A stretch of DNA of 64,000 nucleotides from Sulfitobacter noctilucae (lineage in GTDB: Bacteria; Pseudomonadota; Alphaproteobacteria; Rhodobacterales; Rhodobacteraceae). The notes below the pieces were generated by a model. That model saw only the letters and a list, made by a program, of their open reading frames with translations, ran no database searches and was not told the origin of the DNA. Where the stretch lies: the NCBI RefSeq assembly GCF_000622365.1, contig NZ_JASC01000013.1, positions 310,001 through 374,000 on the forward strand, written 5' to 3'. Below are positions 27,759 through 36,977 of this stretch, piece by piece (within the stretch, counting starts at the first letter, position 1; each line of letters begins with the position of its first letter). The translations under genes were made by a program, and so were the position numbers.

Positions 27759-27892
27759 ATTCTCAGGGCGGGGTGCAATTCCCCACCGGCGGTAGGGGGC
27801 ACGCCCCAAGCCCGCGAGCGGCCTTTCACGAGGTGCCAGCAGATCCGGTCAAATTCCGGAGCCGACGGTCATAGTCCGGATGGAAGAGAATG
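27759..27892 (+). promoter_or_regulatory. FMN riboswitch (RFN element)
   Basis: Contains the conserved blocks in order: TTCTCAGGGCGGGGTGCAA, CCCACCGGCGGTA, AGCCCGCGAGC, GATCCGGT...ATTCCGGAGCCGACGGTC and AGTCCGGATGGAAGAGAA. It lies in the leader of ribH, about 85 nt before its start, where flavin mononucleotide should repress expression. Confidence 0.95.
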
Positions 27893-27974
27893 CACGCAAT
27901 GCGGGGGCTTTGGGCCATCTGAATTGTGCGCGAATCGCCTTGGGTGGACGTGTCTGAACCAAAGGAGATTCATT

Positions 27975-28427
27975 ATGACGACACATGGCAAAATTGCCCC
28001 CGCCCGCTTTGCATTCATCAAGGCCCGTTGGCACGCGGATATCGTGGACCGCAGCCTAGACGGGTTTAGCGAAGCGATCCCCCTTAACCAGATCGACGTC
28101 TTTGACGTGCCCGGCGCTTTCGAGATGCCCCTGATGGCACAGAAGCTGGCCGGGACGGGCCAGTATGCGGCAATCATCTGCGCAGCTTTCGTGGTCGACG
28201 GCGGCATTTACCGCCATGATTTCGTGGCCAGTGCGGTGGTGGACGGGTTGATGCGGGTCGGTCTGGATACCGGGGTTCCGGTGCTTTCCGTCTCGCTGAC
28301 GCCGCATCACTATCAGGAAACCGATCATCACAATGCCATCTACCGCGATCATTTCGTGGTGAAGGGCCGTGAAGCGGCGTCCGCAGCACTTCAGACACTA
28401 GAGGCTATGAACAAGGTTCCGGCTTAG
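27975..28427 (+). CDS. ribH: 6,7-dimethyl-8-ribityllumazine synthase, type II
   Basis: Penultimate enzyme of riboflavin synthesis, condensing the ribityl-pyrimidine with dihydroxybutanone phosphate; 150 aa. AAAGGAG precedes ATG 27975. Start [32 protein letters not shown], and [20 protein letters not shown] with [11 protein letters not shown]. These match the RibH2 (decameric, Brucella/rhizobial) type rather than the icosahedral RibH1. It stands alone under an FMN riboswitch; the main rib operon is probably elsewhere. Confidence 0.92.
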   Translation: MTTHGKIAPARFAFIKARWHADIVDRSLDGFSEAIPLNQIDVFDVPGAFEMPLMAQKLAGTGQYAAIICAAFVVDGGIYRHDFVASAVVDGLMRVGLDTGVPVLSVSLTPHHYQETDHHNAIYRDHFVVKGREAASAALQTLEAMNKVPA

Positions 28428-28428
28428 T

Positions 28429-28471
28429 CGTTTTCTTTTAGAGAAAACGGCCGGAAACATTGAAAGTTTCC
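28429..28471. terminator. Tandem hairpins between ribH and thiQ
   Basis: CGTTTTCT/AGAAAACG stem (28429-28449) followed by GGAAAC/GTTTCC (28453-28471), placed between two converging genes. Likely a shared terminator, without a long T-tract. Confidence 0.55.
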
Positions 28472-28477
28472 GCGCCC

Positions 28478-29170
28478 TTATCCAAGGTAGGCCTTCAGCT
28501 CCGGCGGTGGATTGTCCATCAGTTCTGCCGCCGGTTCAGGTGCCCGCGCGACACCATCGTCGACAAATATCACCTGATCCGCAATCCGGCGCACATCTTC
28601 GGGCGTATGGGTGACCATGATCAGACCGGCACCTGTTTCGGCCACCAGCCCGGCGACCAGATCCAGCATCTCCAGACGCAGCGCCGGACCCAGCGCTGCA
28701 AAGGGTTCGTCCAACAAAACCCAGGGCCGTGCCTGCACCAACACCCGTGCCAGCGCCACGCGGCTTTGCTGCCCACCCGACAACGCACCTGGCTTTTTGC
28801 CTGCTTGATCGGCAAGGCCGACGCGCGCCAAAGCGGCAGCCACACGGTCCTTGTCCTCAACACTCAGCCGCATATCTGGTCTGATCCCCAATCCAACGTT
28901 CTGCGTGACACTCAGATGCGGGAACAGGTTATTGTCCTGAAACAACATGGTCATAGGCCGTTCACCGGGGGGCGCGGTCGTAATATCCTGGCTTTGCCAG
29001 ACCACCCGACCCGCTCTCAGCGGTACAAACCCACAAAGCGCTCCCAGCAAGGTAGACTTGCCCGCACCAGAAGGTCCGATCACAGCATAGGACTGCCCTT
29101 GTGCCAACTCCATCTCGGCACGCAGGCGAAAGTCCCCAAGTGCAATCTCGATCCCCTCAAGCCGCAGCAT
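28478..29170 (-). CDS. thiQ: Thiamine ABC transporter ATP-binding protein
   Basis: ATPase of the thiamine/TPP importer ThiBPQ, 230 aa. Walker [10 protein letters not shown], signature LSGGQQSRVALARVL, Walker B WVLLDEPFAALGP, switch VTHTPEDVRR. MLRLEGIEIALGDFRL at ATG 29170 overlaps the end of thiP by 14 bp, so the two are translationally coupled. Last gene of the TPP-riboswitch operon. Confidence 0.93.
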   Translation of the reverse strand: MLRLEGIEIALGDFRLRAEMELAQGQSYAVIGPSGAGKSTLLGALCGFVPLRAGRVVWQSQDITTAPPGERPMTMLFQDNNLFPHLSVTQNVGLGIRPDMRLSVEDKDRVAAALARVGLADQAGKKPGALSGGQQSRVALARVLVQARPWVLLDEPFAALGPALRLEMLDLVAGLVAETGAGLIMVTHTPEDVRRIADQVIFVDDGVARAPEPAAELMDNPPPELKAYLG

Positions 29171-30713
29171 AGTGTTTCCCCACTGCATCACAGGCCCAGA
29201 AAGCACCCAGCGCCATCACCAGCAACAGCAGGGCCGCACCGGACGCCGCTTGCATCTGATAGGCCCCCATCAAACGATACATTTGCAGGGGCAAGGTCGC
29301 ACGATCCATATCCGCAAATAACGTGATCACTCCCAAATCCCCCATCGACAGCGCCCCGGTCAGCCCCGCCGCAAATCCCAGTTGCGGGGCGAGACGTGGC
29401 AAAATCACCCAGCGCCACAGCGGCCAACCCCTCATTCCCAGTGTTTCGGTCACCCGTCCAAAATCCTGCAAGGTATCGCGCAGACGCGGCACGATAATCC
29501 GCAACACAAAGGGCAATGCCATCAGCGCATTAACCAGCGCCGTCACCGGCAAGGCGAGCGCCGCCGGATTCATCAGCGGATTGATCACGATAAACCATCC
29601 CGTCCCGATCATCAGCGGGGAGGCGGAGAGACCCAGCAGGCCAACCGCCTCGACCCCGCCTGCCCTGCGGCTGGCGATCCAACCTGCCATCGGCAGCGCA
29701 ATCGCACCCAACACCAAGACGCTAAGCACGGAGACATAGAAGGAAGCACCTGCAGCTTGCCAAACGCTGCCCGGCATCACCACAATACCCGTCACACCGC
29801 GCAAGACGACCGCGCAAAGTGGCACCAAGAGAAATCCGGCGGCCAGGGCGATCACGCAACCGTCCCATAGCCTTTGCCAGCCGCCCCGCGCATCCCAGCG
29901 CAGCAGCGGACGGTCCTGCCCGCTGCCCATCGAAATCGCCGGAATGATCCATAGCGCCAGCAGCGCGGCACCGCCCGCCATCACCAACTGCACCACCGAC
30001 AAAAGCGCAGCCCGCCCCAGATCAAAATCAAAGCGGAACGCCTGATAAATCGCCAGTTCCAACGTGGTCGCACGCGGCCCACCGCCCAGCGTCAGGGCCA
30101 CAGCAAAACTGGTCAGGCAAATGACAAAGATCAACGCCGCTACCCCCGGCACCACCTTCCGCAAGAGTGGCAATTCCAGCGTGCGGAACACGGCCCAAGG
30201 GGTCAGACGCAATTGCGCGGCCAAACGAAACCGCTCTGCCGGAACGGTCTGCCAGCCTTGCAACAAAAGCCGCGTGGCCAAAGGCAGGTTGAAGAAAACA
30301 TGCGCCAGAACTACACCTTGAATGCCATAAATCGACACCGCAGGCAGGCCCAAGCCTTCAAGCAAAAGGTTCAGCCAGCCGCTGCGTCCAAAAACCGCCA
30401 GCAACCCCAGCACCGCGACGATCACGGGCAAGATGAACGGCGCGCCCAAGAGCGTCACAAGAACCCCGCGCCCCAAAAACCGCCGCCGCGCCAAAGCACG
30501 GGCCACCGGCACGGCCAACAGAACCGAAAACAGCGCCGATAGAAACGCTTGCCAGACCGTAAACCGCATTGCCGCCCAATCGGACGGCGCAAAGCCCGTG
30601 CCTGCTTCCGCCCGGCTCAGCACAGCAATCAACGCCCCAAGGATCAGCACAACGACCAACGCCGCCATGCTGACCCCTGATTTTGTGCTTACTGGGACAG
30701 AGCGCCAAGCCAT
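29157..30713 (-). CDS. thiP: Thiamine ABC transporter permease
   Basis: Fused double permease, 518 aa, about twelve hydrophobic helices with two EAA-type loops (AAQLRLTPWAVFRTLELP and TETLGMRGWPLWRWVILP), as in ThiP. ATG 30713 overlaps thiB by 25 bp and has GAGG about 10 bp upstream. The ATG at 30668 has a closer AGGGG and is an equal alternative. Middle gene of thiBPQ. Confidence 0.92.
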   Translation of the reverse strand: MAWRSVPVSTKSGVSMAALVVVLILGALIAVLSRAEAGTGFAPSDWAAMRFTVWQAFLSALFSVLLAVPVARALARRRFLGRGVLVTLLGAPFILPVIVAVLGLLAVFGRSGWLNLLLEGLGLPAVSIYGIQGVVLAHVFFNLPLATRLLLQGWQTVPAERFRLAAQLRLTPWAVFRTLELPLLRKVVPGVAALIFVICLTSFAVALTLGGGPRATTLELAIYQAFRFDFDLGRAALLSVVQLVMAGGAALLALWIIPAISMGSGQDRPLLRWDARGGWQRLWDGCVIALAAGFLLVPLCAVVLRGVTGIVVMPGSVWQAAGASFYVSVLSVLVLGAIALPMAGWIASRRAGGVEAVGLLGLSASPLMIGTGWFIVINPLMNPAALALPVTALVNALMALPFVLRIIVPRLRDTLQDFGRVTETLGMRGWPLWRWVILPRLAPQLGFAAGLTGALSMGDLGVITLFADMDRATLPLQMYRLMGAYQMQAASGAALLLLVMALGAFWACDAVGKHYAAA

Positions 30714-31669
30714 TCGGCCAATGCCTCATCTCTGAGGGCCGGTACTTTGTCCGCCTCGATCAGACGGGCGTTCTCTGGCTGGACCAGCGCCTCGAACCCC
30801 TGTGGCAGGCCACCCGATGGCATCACCGCCGGATACATCCAGTTGGTTGTGGGCAGGATCGACTGCGCCGCGTCGGAGACCATGAATTGCATGAACTCTG
30901 CCGCCAACTCGGGCTGGTCAGATCCTGACAGACGCCCGACAACTTCGATCTGCATATAGTGGCCTTCGTCAAACACCACTGCCGCCTTGGTTTCGTCCTC
31001 TTCGGCGATGATGTGATAAGCGGGCGATGTCGTATAGCTCAGCACCATATCGGCCTCGCCTTCGAGAAACAGACCGTAGGCTTCGGACCAACCCTTGGTC
31101 ACGGTCACGACATTGTCGGCCAAGCCTTCCCATATTGCGGGGGCCTTATCGCCATAAGCATCCTTGACCCACATCAGCAGGCCCAGCCCGGGAGTAGATG
31201 AGCGTGGGTCTTGGATCACGATCTTCAAATCGCTTTCACCCAGCGCCTTGAAATTCGCGGGCGGGGTCATGTCCTTGTTATGGACAAACGCGAAATAGCC
31301 CCAGTCGTAGGGCGCGAACGTGCTATCGGTCCATTCGATCGGCAGCGCGTAATCGGCAGTGACATCGGTATCAGCAAACAGCCCTGTCTCTTTGGCGGCT
31401 GCAATCAGGCTGGTGTCCAGCCCCAGCACCAGGTCCGCGTCCGACCGTTCGCCTTCCAGCTTGAGCCGCGCCAGCAATGCAGCACCATCGCCGTTGCCCA
31501 CGAATTTCAGATCACAGCCGCAGGTTTCCTCGAATGCCTTTTCAATCTGCGGGCCGGGACCCCAGTCAGAGACAAAGCTGTCGTAGGTATAGACGACAAG
31601 TTCAGGTGTTTCGGCCACGGCTGCGGACGCGGCGATAAGTGTTGTAGCAGCAAGTGTAAGAGCCTTCAT
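30689..31669 (-). CDS. thiB: Thiamine-binding periplasmic protein
   Basis: Periplasmic receptor for thiamine and its phosphates, 326 aa. ATG 31669 has GGAGG 6 bp upstream and begins a signal peptide (MKALTLAATTLIAASAAVAE). Family features: LVVYTYDSFVSDWGPGP, FVGNGDGAALLARLKLEG, DLVLGLDTSLIAAA, YDWGYFAFVHNK and PTTNWMYPAV. First gene behind the TPP riboswitch. Confidence 0.94.
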   Translation of the reverse strand: MKALTLAATTLIAASAAVAETPELVVYTYDSFVSDWGPGPQIEKAFEETCGCDLKFVGNGDGAALLARLKLEGERSDADLVLGLDTSLIAAAKETGLFADTDVTADYALPIEWTDSTFAPYDWGYFAFVHNKDMTPPANFKALGESDLKIVIQDPRSSTPGLGLLMWVKDAYGDKAPAIWEGLADNVVTVTKGWSEAYGLFLEGEADMVLSYTTSPAYHIIAEEDETKAAVVFDEGHYMQIEVVGRLSGSDQPELAAEFMQFMVSDAAQSILPTTNWMYPAVMPSGGLPQGFEALVQPENARLIEADKVPALRDEALAEWLGALSQ

Positions 31670-31716
31670 GGCATCCTCCAAAATGCGGCGACGAGAAGTG
31701 CAGGAGAAGTGCCCGT

Positions 31717-31793
31717 ACCTTCCCTCCGCCGGTGTTAACCGGTTCAGGTTCGACGGGTCAGCTTGCGCTATCTCAGCTAGGCACTTTCAGAAT
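31717..31793 (-). promoter_or_regulatory. TPP riboswitch (THI element)
   Basis: On the minus strand the order is AAGTGCC, GCTGAGATAGCG, GACCCGTCGAACCTGAACCGG, TTAACACCGGCGGAGGGA, the diagnostic blocks of the thiamine pyrophosphate aptamer. It ends about 48 nt before the thiB start, so TPP should repress thiBPQ. Confidence 0.95.
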
Positions 31794-31940
31794 TCGAAAA
31801 TCATCATGTATTCGGGTGCGCGCATTCATGGCGGCATCCAGATGCTTCAAAATCCGAAGGCGCGTTAGCCCCCCGAGGTAAGGGAAGGGATAGGTGGGAA
31901 GCATCTGAATGACAAGGGGGCAGGAACGTGCCTCGTTTTG

Positions 31941-32513
31941 TCAAAGCCTGTCGAGGCTATCTGCAATTTCGGATGCAATCGCCTTTGCATCCACGCCTTC
32001 TCTTTCGGCCGAGACGCGCAGGCCCAGGAGGTCGGATTGATAGCGGCGGGCAAGCGCCATCGGATCATGGGACGCAGCAATATCCCCCGCAGTTTGCGCT
32101 TCTTGAAAAAGCTCTGCAAAATTAGCCTCCATCTTCAGCAGATGTTGGTTCGCCTCCTGTGCCAAAGGATGGTTTTGCGCATGCAGCTCAAGCAGCGTCT
32201 TGGACAACATACAGGCCTTTGCGGGGGCCTCATCATTTTCGACCACCATCTCTGGGAACCGTTGCAGCGCTTTGATCGGACCGTTTCTTTCAGCCAAATC
32301 CTTCAAACGTGCACGACCGTCTTGGGCATACTTCTCCATAGCGAGCGCAAACAGCGCCTCCTTTGACCCGAACGCCGCATAAAAACTGCCCGGTTTCATC
32401 TGCAAGGCAGCTTCAAGGTCTTTCAACGATGTGCCTGCCCAGCCGCTCTTCCAGAACAAATCCCGGGCGCGATTGATTAGCTCATCTCGGTCGTAATTCG
32501 GTTTGCGTGGCAT
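31941..32513 (-). CDS. TetR/AcrR family transcriptional regulator
   Basis: 190 aa. N-terminal helix-turn-helix: MPRKPNYDRDELINRARDLFWKSGW, then TSLKDLEAALQMKPGSFYAAFGSKEALF, typical of TetR repressors of the oxidative/electrophile-responsive kind. The C-terminal ligand domain has Cys in AKACMLSKTLLELH. Divergent from the AhpD-like gene with two operator copies in between, so it probably represses itself and that gene. Confidence 0.92.
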   Translation of the reverse strand: MPRKPNYDRDELINRARDLFWKSGWAGTSLKDLEAALQMKPGSFYAAFGSKEALFALAMEKYAQDGRARLKDLAERNGPIKALQRFPEMVVENDEAPAKACMLSKTLLELHAQNHPLAQEANQHLLKMEANFAELFQEAQTAGDIAASHDPMALARRYQSDLLGLRVSAEREGVDAKAIASEIADSLDRL

Positions 32514-32527
32514 GTTGTCACCAATAC

Positions 32528-32567
32528 TTGAATGATCGCTCAATTATATACTTGAGTGATCGCTCAA
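32528..32567. promoter_or_regulatory. Two tandem TetR-type operators
   Basis: Two 16-bp near-palindromes, TTGAATGATCGCTCAA (32528-32543) and TTGAGTGATCGCTCAA (32552-32567), 24 bp apart centre to centre and differing at one base. They sit between the divergent regulator and AhpD-like genes, overlapping the likely promoters. Confidence 0.85.
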
Positions 32568-32614
32568 AAAAGCCTAAATGGCAAGTAATCGTAATTTATA
32601 CAGGATGCCTGAAC

Positions 32615-33181
32615 ATGAACTTCCCCTCACACGATCTCGAAACAGCGCCAGAAGCTTCCAAGCCCCTATTGGAAAACTCACAGAAGGCCTTTGGCCGCTT
32701 GCCGGGTCTGCACAAGGTTCTCGCGGAACGCCCGCAAGCCTATGAGGCCTATCAAGTCCTGCACAAACTTTTCACCGAAACCGATTTCGATGCAGAAGAG
32801 CTGACCGTCGTCTGGCAAGCCATCAACGTCGAGAACGCCTGCCACTATTGTGTTCCGGCCCACACGGGCATCGCGAAAATGATGAAGGTTTCGGACGAGA
32901 TCACCGAAGCCCTTCGCAACGAGACCGCCCTGCCGACCACCAAGCTTGAAGCGCTCCGCACGTTTACCATCCAGATGGTGCGCGAACGCGGCAACGCGAC
33001 CGAAGACCAGCTGAACACTTTCTTTGAAGCTGGATACAGCCACCGCGCCGTGCTGGACGTCATCTTGGGGATCGCTCAGAAAACCATGTCGAATTACGTC
33101 AATCACGTCGCAGAAACGCCCGTTGACGAAGTGTTCCAGCCTCTGAAATGGGAACGCAGCGACACGCCGCTCAAGGTTTAA
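32615..33181 (+). CDS. AhpD-like carboxymuconolactone decarboxylase family protein
   Basis: 188-aa AhpD-fold protein. The redox motif is E-N-A-C-H-Y-C-V-P-A-H (ExxxCxxCxxxH type, near residues 81-90), as in alkylhydroperoxidase-like members. ATG 32615 has AGGA 9 bp upstream. The open frame extending upstream would cross the operators and is rejected. Probably reduces peroxides or acts on an electrophile, under the adjacent TetR protein. Confidence 0.9.
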   Translation: MNFPSHDLETAPEASKPLLENSQKAFGRLPGLHKVLAERPQAYEAYQVLHKLFTETDFDAEELTVVWQAINVENACHYCVPAHTGIAKMMKVSDEITEALRNETALPTTKLEALRTFTIQMVRERGNATEDQLNTFFEAGYSHRAVLDVILGIAQKTMSNYVNHVAETPVDEVFQPLKWERSDTPLKV

Positions 33182-33344
33182 GCCTATCAGGACGCGCTGC
33201 ACATCAGGTGGAGCGCGTTTTGACCGCAGATCGCTTGTACAGCCAGAGACACCGTGTCTCGCCAGCTCATTTTGCATATATGCCAAAACCCCTTGAGGCA
33301 CCTTTCCCCGCCCGTTAATGCAGTCCCTAACAGGAGTGCACCGC

Positions 33345-34448
33345 ATGTCGATCAACAGCTTTGGCCATCTTTTCCGTGTCACCACTTGGGGCGAAAGCCA
33401 CGGGCCTGCTTTGGGTGCAACCGTGGATGGCTGCCCTCCCGGTGTGCCTGTTGATGCCGATATGATCCAACATTGGCTCGACAAGCGTAAACCCGGCCAG
33501 AACAAATACACCACTCAGCGGCGCGAGGCAGACGAGGTGCGCATACTGTCCGGTGTGTTTGAGGGTGTGACGACTGGCACGCCCATTCAGTTGATGATCG
33601 AGAACACCGATCAACGCTCCAAAGACTACGGCGACATCAAGGACAAGTTCCGCCCCGGGCATGCCGACATTACCTATTACCAGAAGTACGGCATTCGCGA
33701 CTATCGTGGTGGCGGGCGGTCTTCGGCGCGTGAAACGGCATCCCGCGTGGCAGCCGGTGGACTGGCCCGCGAGGCGATCAAGGCACTGGCCCCCGACATG
33801 CAGATCACCGGTTACATGGTGCAAATGGGCCCCCACCAGATAGATCGAAGCAGCTTTGATTGGGACCAAATTGACCAGAACCCTTTTTGGGTGCCTGATG
33901 CCAAGGCCGCGACTGAGTGGGCTGACTACCTTGATGGGTTGCGCAAGTCCGGCAGCAGCGTTGGTGCAATCATCGAAGTCACCGCTCGGAACGTACCTGC
34001 CGGTCTTGGCGCGCCGGTTTATGGCAAACTCGACACCGATCTGGCGGCGGCAATGATGTCGATCAACGCTGTTAAAGGTGTCGAGATTGGCGAAGGCATG
34101 TCTGCTGCGATGCTGACCGGAGAGTTGAACGCGGACGAGATATTCATGGGAAACGATGACCAGCCCCGCTATTCCTCCAACCACGCGGGCGGCATCCTTG
34201 GTGGTATCAGCACCGGACAGGACGTTGTTGTACGCTTTGCGGTCAAACCCACCTCCTCCATCCTGACCACGCGCAAGACGATCACCAAATCGGGCGAGGA
34301 AACCGAGATCATCACCAAAGGCCGCCACGACCCTTGCGTCGGCATTCGTGCAGTGCCGGTGGGCGAGGCGATGATGGCCTGCGTGCTGCTGGATCACATG
34401 CTGCTGCACCGGGGCCAGATTGGACAGAATCGCGGTCACATCGGTTAA
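33345..34448 (+). CDS. aroC: Chorismate synthase
   Basis: Last shikimate pathway enzyme, making chorismate from EPSP with reduced FMN; 367 aa. Signatures [18 protein letters not shown], the [29 protein letters not shown] region, and [19 protein letters not shown] lies 8 bp before ATG 33345. Cytoplasmic homotetramer. A hairpin follows the stop. Confidence 0.97.
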   Translation: MSINSFGHLFRVTTWGESHGPALGATVDGCPPGVPVDADMIQHWLDKRKPGQNKYTTQRREADEVRILSGVFEGVTTGTPIQLMIENTDQRSKDYGDIKDKFRPGHADITYYQKYGIRDYRGGGRSSARETASRVAAGGLAREAIKALAPDMQITGYMVQMGPHQIDRSSFDWDQIDQNPFWVPDAKAATEWADYLDGLRKSGSSVGAIIEVTARNVPAGLGAPVYGKLDTDLAAAMMSINAVKGVEIGEGMSAAMLTGELNADEIFMGNDDQPRYSSNHAGGILGGISTGQDVVVRFAVKPTSSILTTRKTITKSGEETEIITKGRHDPCVGIRAVPVGEAMMACVLLDHMLLHRGQIGQNRGHIG

Positions 34449-34454
34449 GCGGAA

Positions 34455-34473
34455 GGAAACTTCCAAAGTTTCC
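34455..34473 (+). terminator. Hairpin after aroC
   Basis: GGAAACTT-CCA-AAGTTTCC, 8-bp perfect stem 6 bp after the aroC stop codon. No T-tract. It resembles the second hairpin after ribH. Confidence 0.5.
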
Positions 34474-34517
34474 GACCCCGCCTTGCACTTCCCTCGACAG
34501 GGGCGCATTAAATCCGC

Positions 34518-35492
34518 ATGGCGGCATCGCGTATTCAAAATCTTCCCGGTCGCGCAATTGCGTTGAAAACCGGAGCAGTCTTTTTGTTCATGGTCATGGC
34601 CGCCCTGATCAAGGCAGCATCGGGCGAAGTGCCGCCCGGACAAGCCGTATTTTTCCGCTCATTCTTTGCAATTCCGGTCATTGGGGTTTGGCTTTGGCAA
34701 TCGGGCCACCTGCATGACGGGCTCAAGGCTAACAACGTCATGGGGCATGTCTGGCGCGGGCTGATCGGCACGTCGGCGATGGCGCTGACCTTTGCGGGTC
34801 TGGCGCTGCTGCCCTTGCCCGAAGTTACCGCCATCGGCTATGCTACGCCCATGTTCACCGTCATATTCGCCGCAGTTCTTCTGGGCGAACGCGTGCGGTT
34901 GTTTCGACTTTCCGCCGTGGCACTAGGCCTGATCGGCGTGATGATCGTCATTGCACCGCGTCTGTCGATGGATCAAAGCTATGGCAACCTTGCGACCATC
35001 GGGGCCTTGATCGTGCTGACGGCCTCGATCCTGCGGGCCTTGGTGCAGATCCATGTGCGCCGGTTGGTGCAAACCGACTCCACCAGCGCCATCGTGTTCT
35101 ACTTCTCGCTGACCGCTACCTGTCTGTCGCTAATGACATTGCCACTGGGCTGGATCATCCCCATTCCTACGCTGGCATGGACCCTGCCGGACATCAGCGT
35201 CTTTGCCCAGATCAGCTGCGCGGGTCTGATCGGTGGAGTGGCGCAGATCATGGTCACGTCGTCCTACCGCTTTGGCACCGCATCTATGCTGGCACCTTTC
35301 GATTATTCCTCGATGATCTTTGCCGTGCTCATCGGCTGGGTGGTCTTTAGTGAAGTCCCAAGCAGCACGATTTTGATCGGTGCCGCCCTTGTCATTGCCG
35401 GTGGTGTGCTGATCATATGGCGCGAACGGCAGTTGGGTCTGGACCGCAGCAAATCCAAACCCAGCATCGCGCCTTCGGGCACCCCGAATTGA
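34518..35492 (+). CDS. EamA-family drug/metabolite transporter
   Basis: Inner-membrane carrier, 324 aa, ten predicted helices in two EamA repeats (VFLFMVMAALIKAASGEVPPGQAVFFRSFF; later ISCAGLIGGVAQIMVTSSYRFG). Substrate unknown. 9 bp upstream of cobO on the same strand, possibly co-transcribed. Confidence 0.87.
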   Translation: MAASRIQNLPGRAIALKTGAVFLFMVMAALIKAASGEVPPGQAVFFRSFFAIPVIGVWLWQSGHLHDGLKANNVMGHVWRGLIGTSAMALTFAGLALLPLPEVTAIGYATPMFTVIFAAVLLGERVRLFRLSAVALGLIGVMIVIAPRLSMDQSYGNLATIGALIVLTASILRALVQIHVRRLVQTDSTSAIVFYFSLTATCLSLMTLPLGWIIPIPTLAWTLPDISVFAQISCAGLIGGVAQIMVTSSYRFGTASMLAPFDYSSMIFAVLIGWVVFSEVPSSTILIGAALVIAGGVLIIWRERQLGLDRSKSKPSIAPSGTPN

Positions 35493-35501
35493 GGAACAAA
35501 C

Positions 35502-36095
35502 ATGTCAGACGATCACAAAACAAAGATGCAGGAACGCCAGACCGAACAGCGCAAAAAGGTCTCAGAACTGGTCGATCCCGACAAGGGTCTGGTGCTGGTC
35601 CATACCGGCGCGGGCAAGGGCAAGTCGTCCTCTGCCTTTGGTGTGATCGTGCGCGCCTTGGGCTGGAAGCAAAAGGTAGGTGTGATTCAGTTCATCAAGG
35701 GCAAATGGAAGACCGGCGAACGCCAGTTCTTCGACCGTCTGGGCGAGGTGACCTGGCACACGATGGGCGAAGGCTTCACTTGGGACACCCAAGACAAGGA
35801 CCGCGACATCGCAGCCGCCCAAGCCGCATTCGCCAAGGGGCGCGAAATGATGGAAAGCGGCGACTACGACTTGATAGTGATGGACGAGATCAACATCGCC
35901 ATGCGCTATGATTACCTTTTGGTCGAGGATGTGATCGCGGGGCTGGATGCACGTGATGAACGCACCGGTGTGATCCTGACGGGCCGCGATGCCAAGGCTG
36001 AGCTGTGCGACTACGCCGATCTGGTGACCGAGATGACCGAGGTAAAGCACCCGTTCAAAGCCGGGATCAAAGCCCAGCGCGGCGTGGATTATTGA
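35502..36095 (+). CDS. cobO: Cob(I)yrinic acid a,c-diamide adenosyltransferase
   Basis: Adds the 5'-deoxyadenosyl group to cobalt of the corrinoid in coenzyme B12 synthesis, 197 aa. P-loop HTGAGKGKSSSAFG, GVIQFIKGKWKTGER, and MDEINIAMRYDYL; the C-terminus ends FKAGIKAQRGVDY, typical of CobO/BtuR. No other cobalamin gene is adjacent. Confidence 0.95.
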   Translation: MSDDHKTKMQERQTEQRKKVSELVDPDKGLVLVHTGAGKGKSSSAFGVIVRALGWKQKVGVIQFIKGKWKTGERQFFDRLGEVTWHTMGEGFTWDTQDKDRDIAAAQAAFAKGREMMESGDYDLIVMDEINIAMRYDYLLVEDVIAGLDARDERTGVILTGRDAKAELCDYADLVTEMTEVKHPFKAGIKAQRGVDY

Positions 36096-36097
36096 AT

Positions 36098-36868
36098 ATG
36101 ACACAGACGCCGCAAAAGGTTGCCCTGATCACCGGTGCTGCCCGTGGAATCGGGCTGGCCACCGCGCAGCTGATGATCGAAGACGGTTGGCGCGTGGCCC
36201 TGCTGGACCGTGACAAGGATGAATTGAGCAGCGCCGCAGCACCTCTCGGCGATGCCGCACTTTGCCTGCCGCATGATGTGTCAAACCCGCAGGCCGCACC
36301 GCTAGCGATCCGCACCTGTCTTGATCATTTCGGGCGACTGGACGCTCTGGTCAACAACGCTGGCGTCGCGGATTTCGGGCCAATCGAAGACACCGACTTT
36401 GCCCGTTGGCGGCGCGTGATGGAAACCAATCTGGATGGCGTGTTCCTGATGTCACAGGCAGCCACGCCCGCGCTGCGCGAGACCTCTGGTGCCATCGTCA
36501 ACATCGGCTCCATCTCTGGTCTGCGGGCATCGACCCTACGCGTCGCTTATGGCACCTCCAAGGCTGCGGTGATCCACCTGACAAAACAACAAGCGGCAGA
36601 GCTTGGCGAATACGGCATCCGTGCCAATTGCGTTTGCCCTGGCCCCGTACGCACCAAACTGGCAATGGCGGTACATACCCAAGACATCATCGACGCGTAT
36701 CACGATGCGATCCCGCTGAACCGCTATGGCTCAGAACGTGAGATCGCCGAAGTCATCGCGTTTTTGTGCAGCACAAAGGCAAGTTATGTGACCGGTCAGA
36801 TCATTGCCGCGGATGGCGGATTTGAAAGCACGGGCGTTGGCCTGCCGTCCTTGCGACGCCCCGACTGA
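36098..36868 (+). CDS. Short-chain dehydrogenase/reductase
   Basis: Classical SDR oxidoreductase, 256 aa. Cofactor motif TGAARGIG, NNAGVADFG, catalytic Ser in NIGSISGLR, YGTSKAA for Tyr/Lys, and a FabG-like end (YVTGQIIAADGGFEST). It starts 2 bp after cobO. Substrate unknown. Confidence 0.92.
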   Translation: MTQTPQKVALITGAARGIGLATAQLMIEDGWRVALLDRDKDELSSAAAPLGDAALCLPHDVSNPQAAPLAIRTCLDHFGRLDALVNNAGVADFGPIEDTDFARWRRVMETNLDGVFLMSQAATPALRETSGAIVNIGSISGLRASTLRVAYGTSKAAVIHLTKQQAAELGEYGIRANCVCPGPVRTKLAMAVHTQDIIDAYHDAIPLNRYGSEREIAEVIAFLCSTKASYVTGQIIAADGGFESTGVGLPSLRRPD

Positions 36869-36977
36869 CGCCACAACACTATGATATTCCGGCTTCGGTC
36901 TAGGGCACCGAACCTTCGAAAGGCTCGCGTTTGCAGCGAATCGTGCTAGCCTGACCTCCTCTAGGGAGGAGAAACAC

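Noticed and set aside
33327-34643. 438-codon frame opposite aroC
   Set aside because: AroC signatures are intact on the plus strand.
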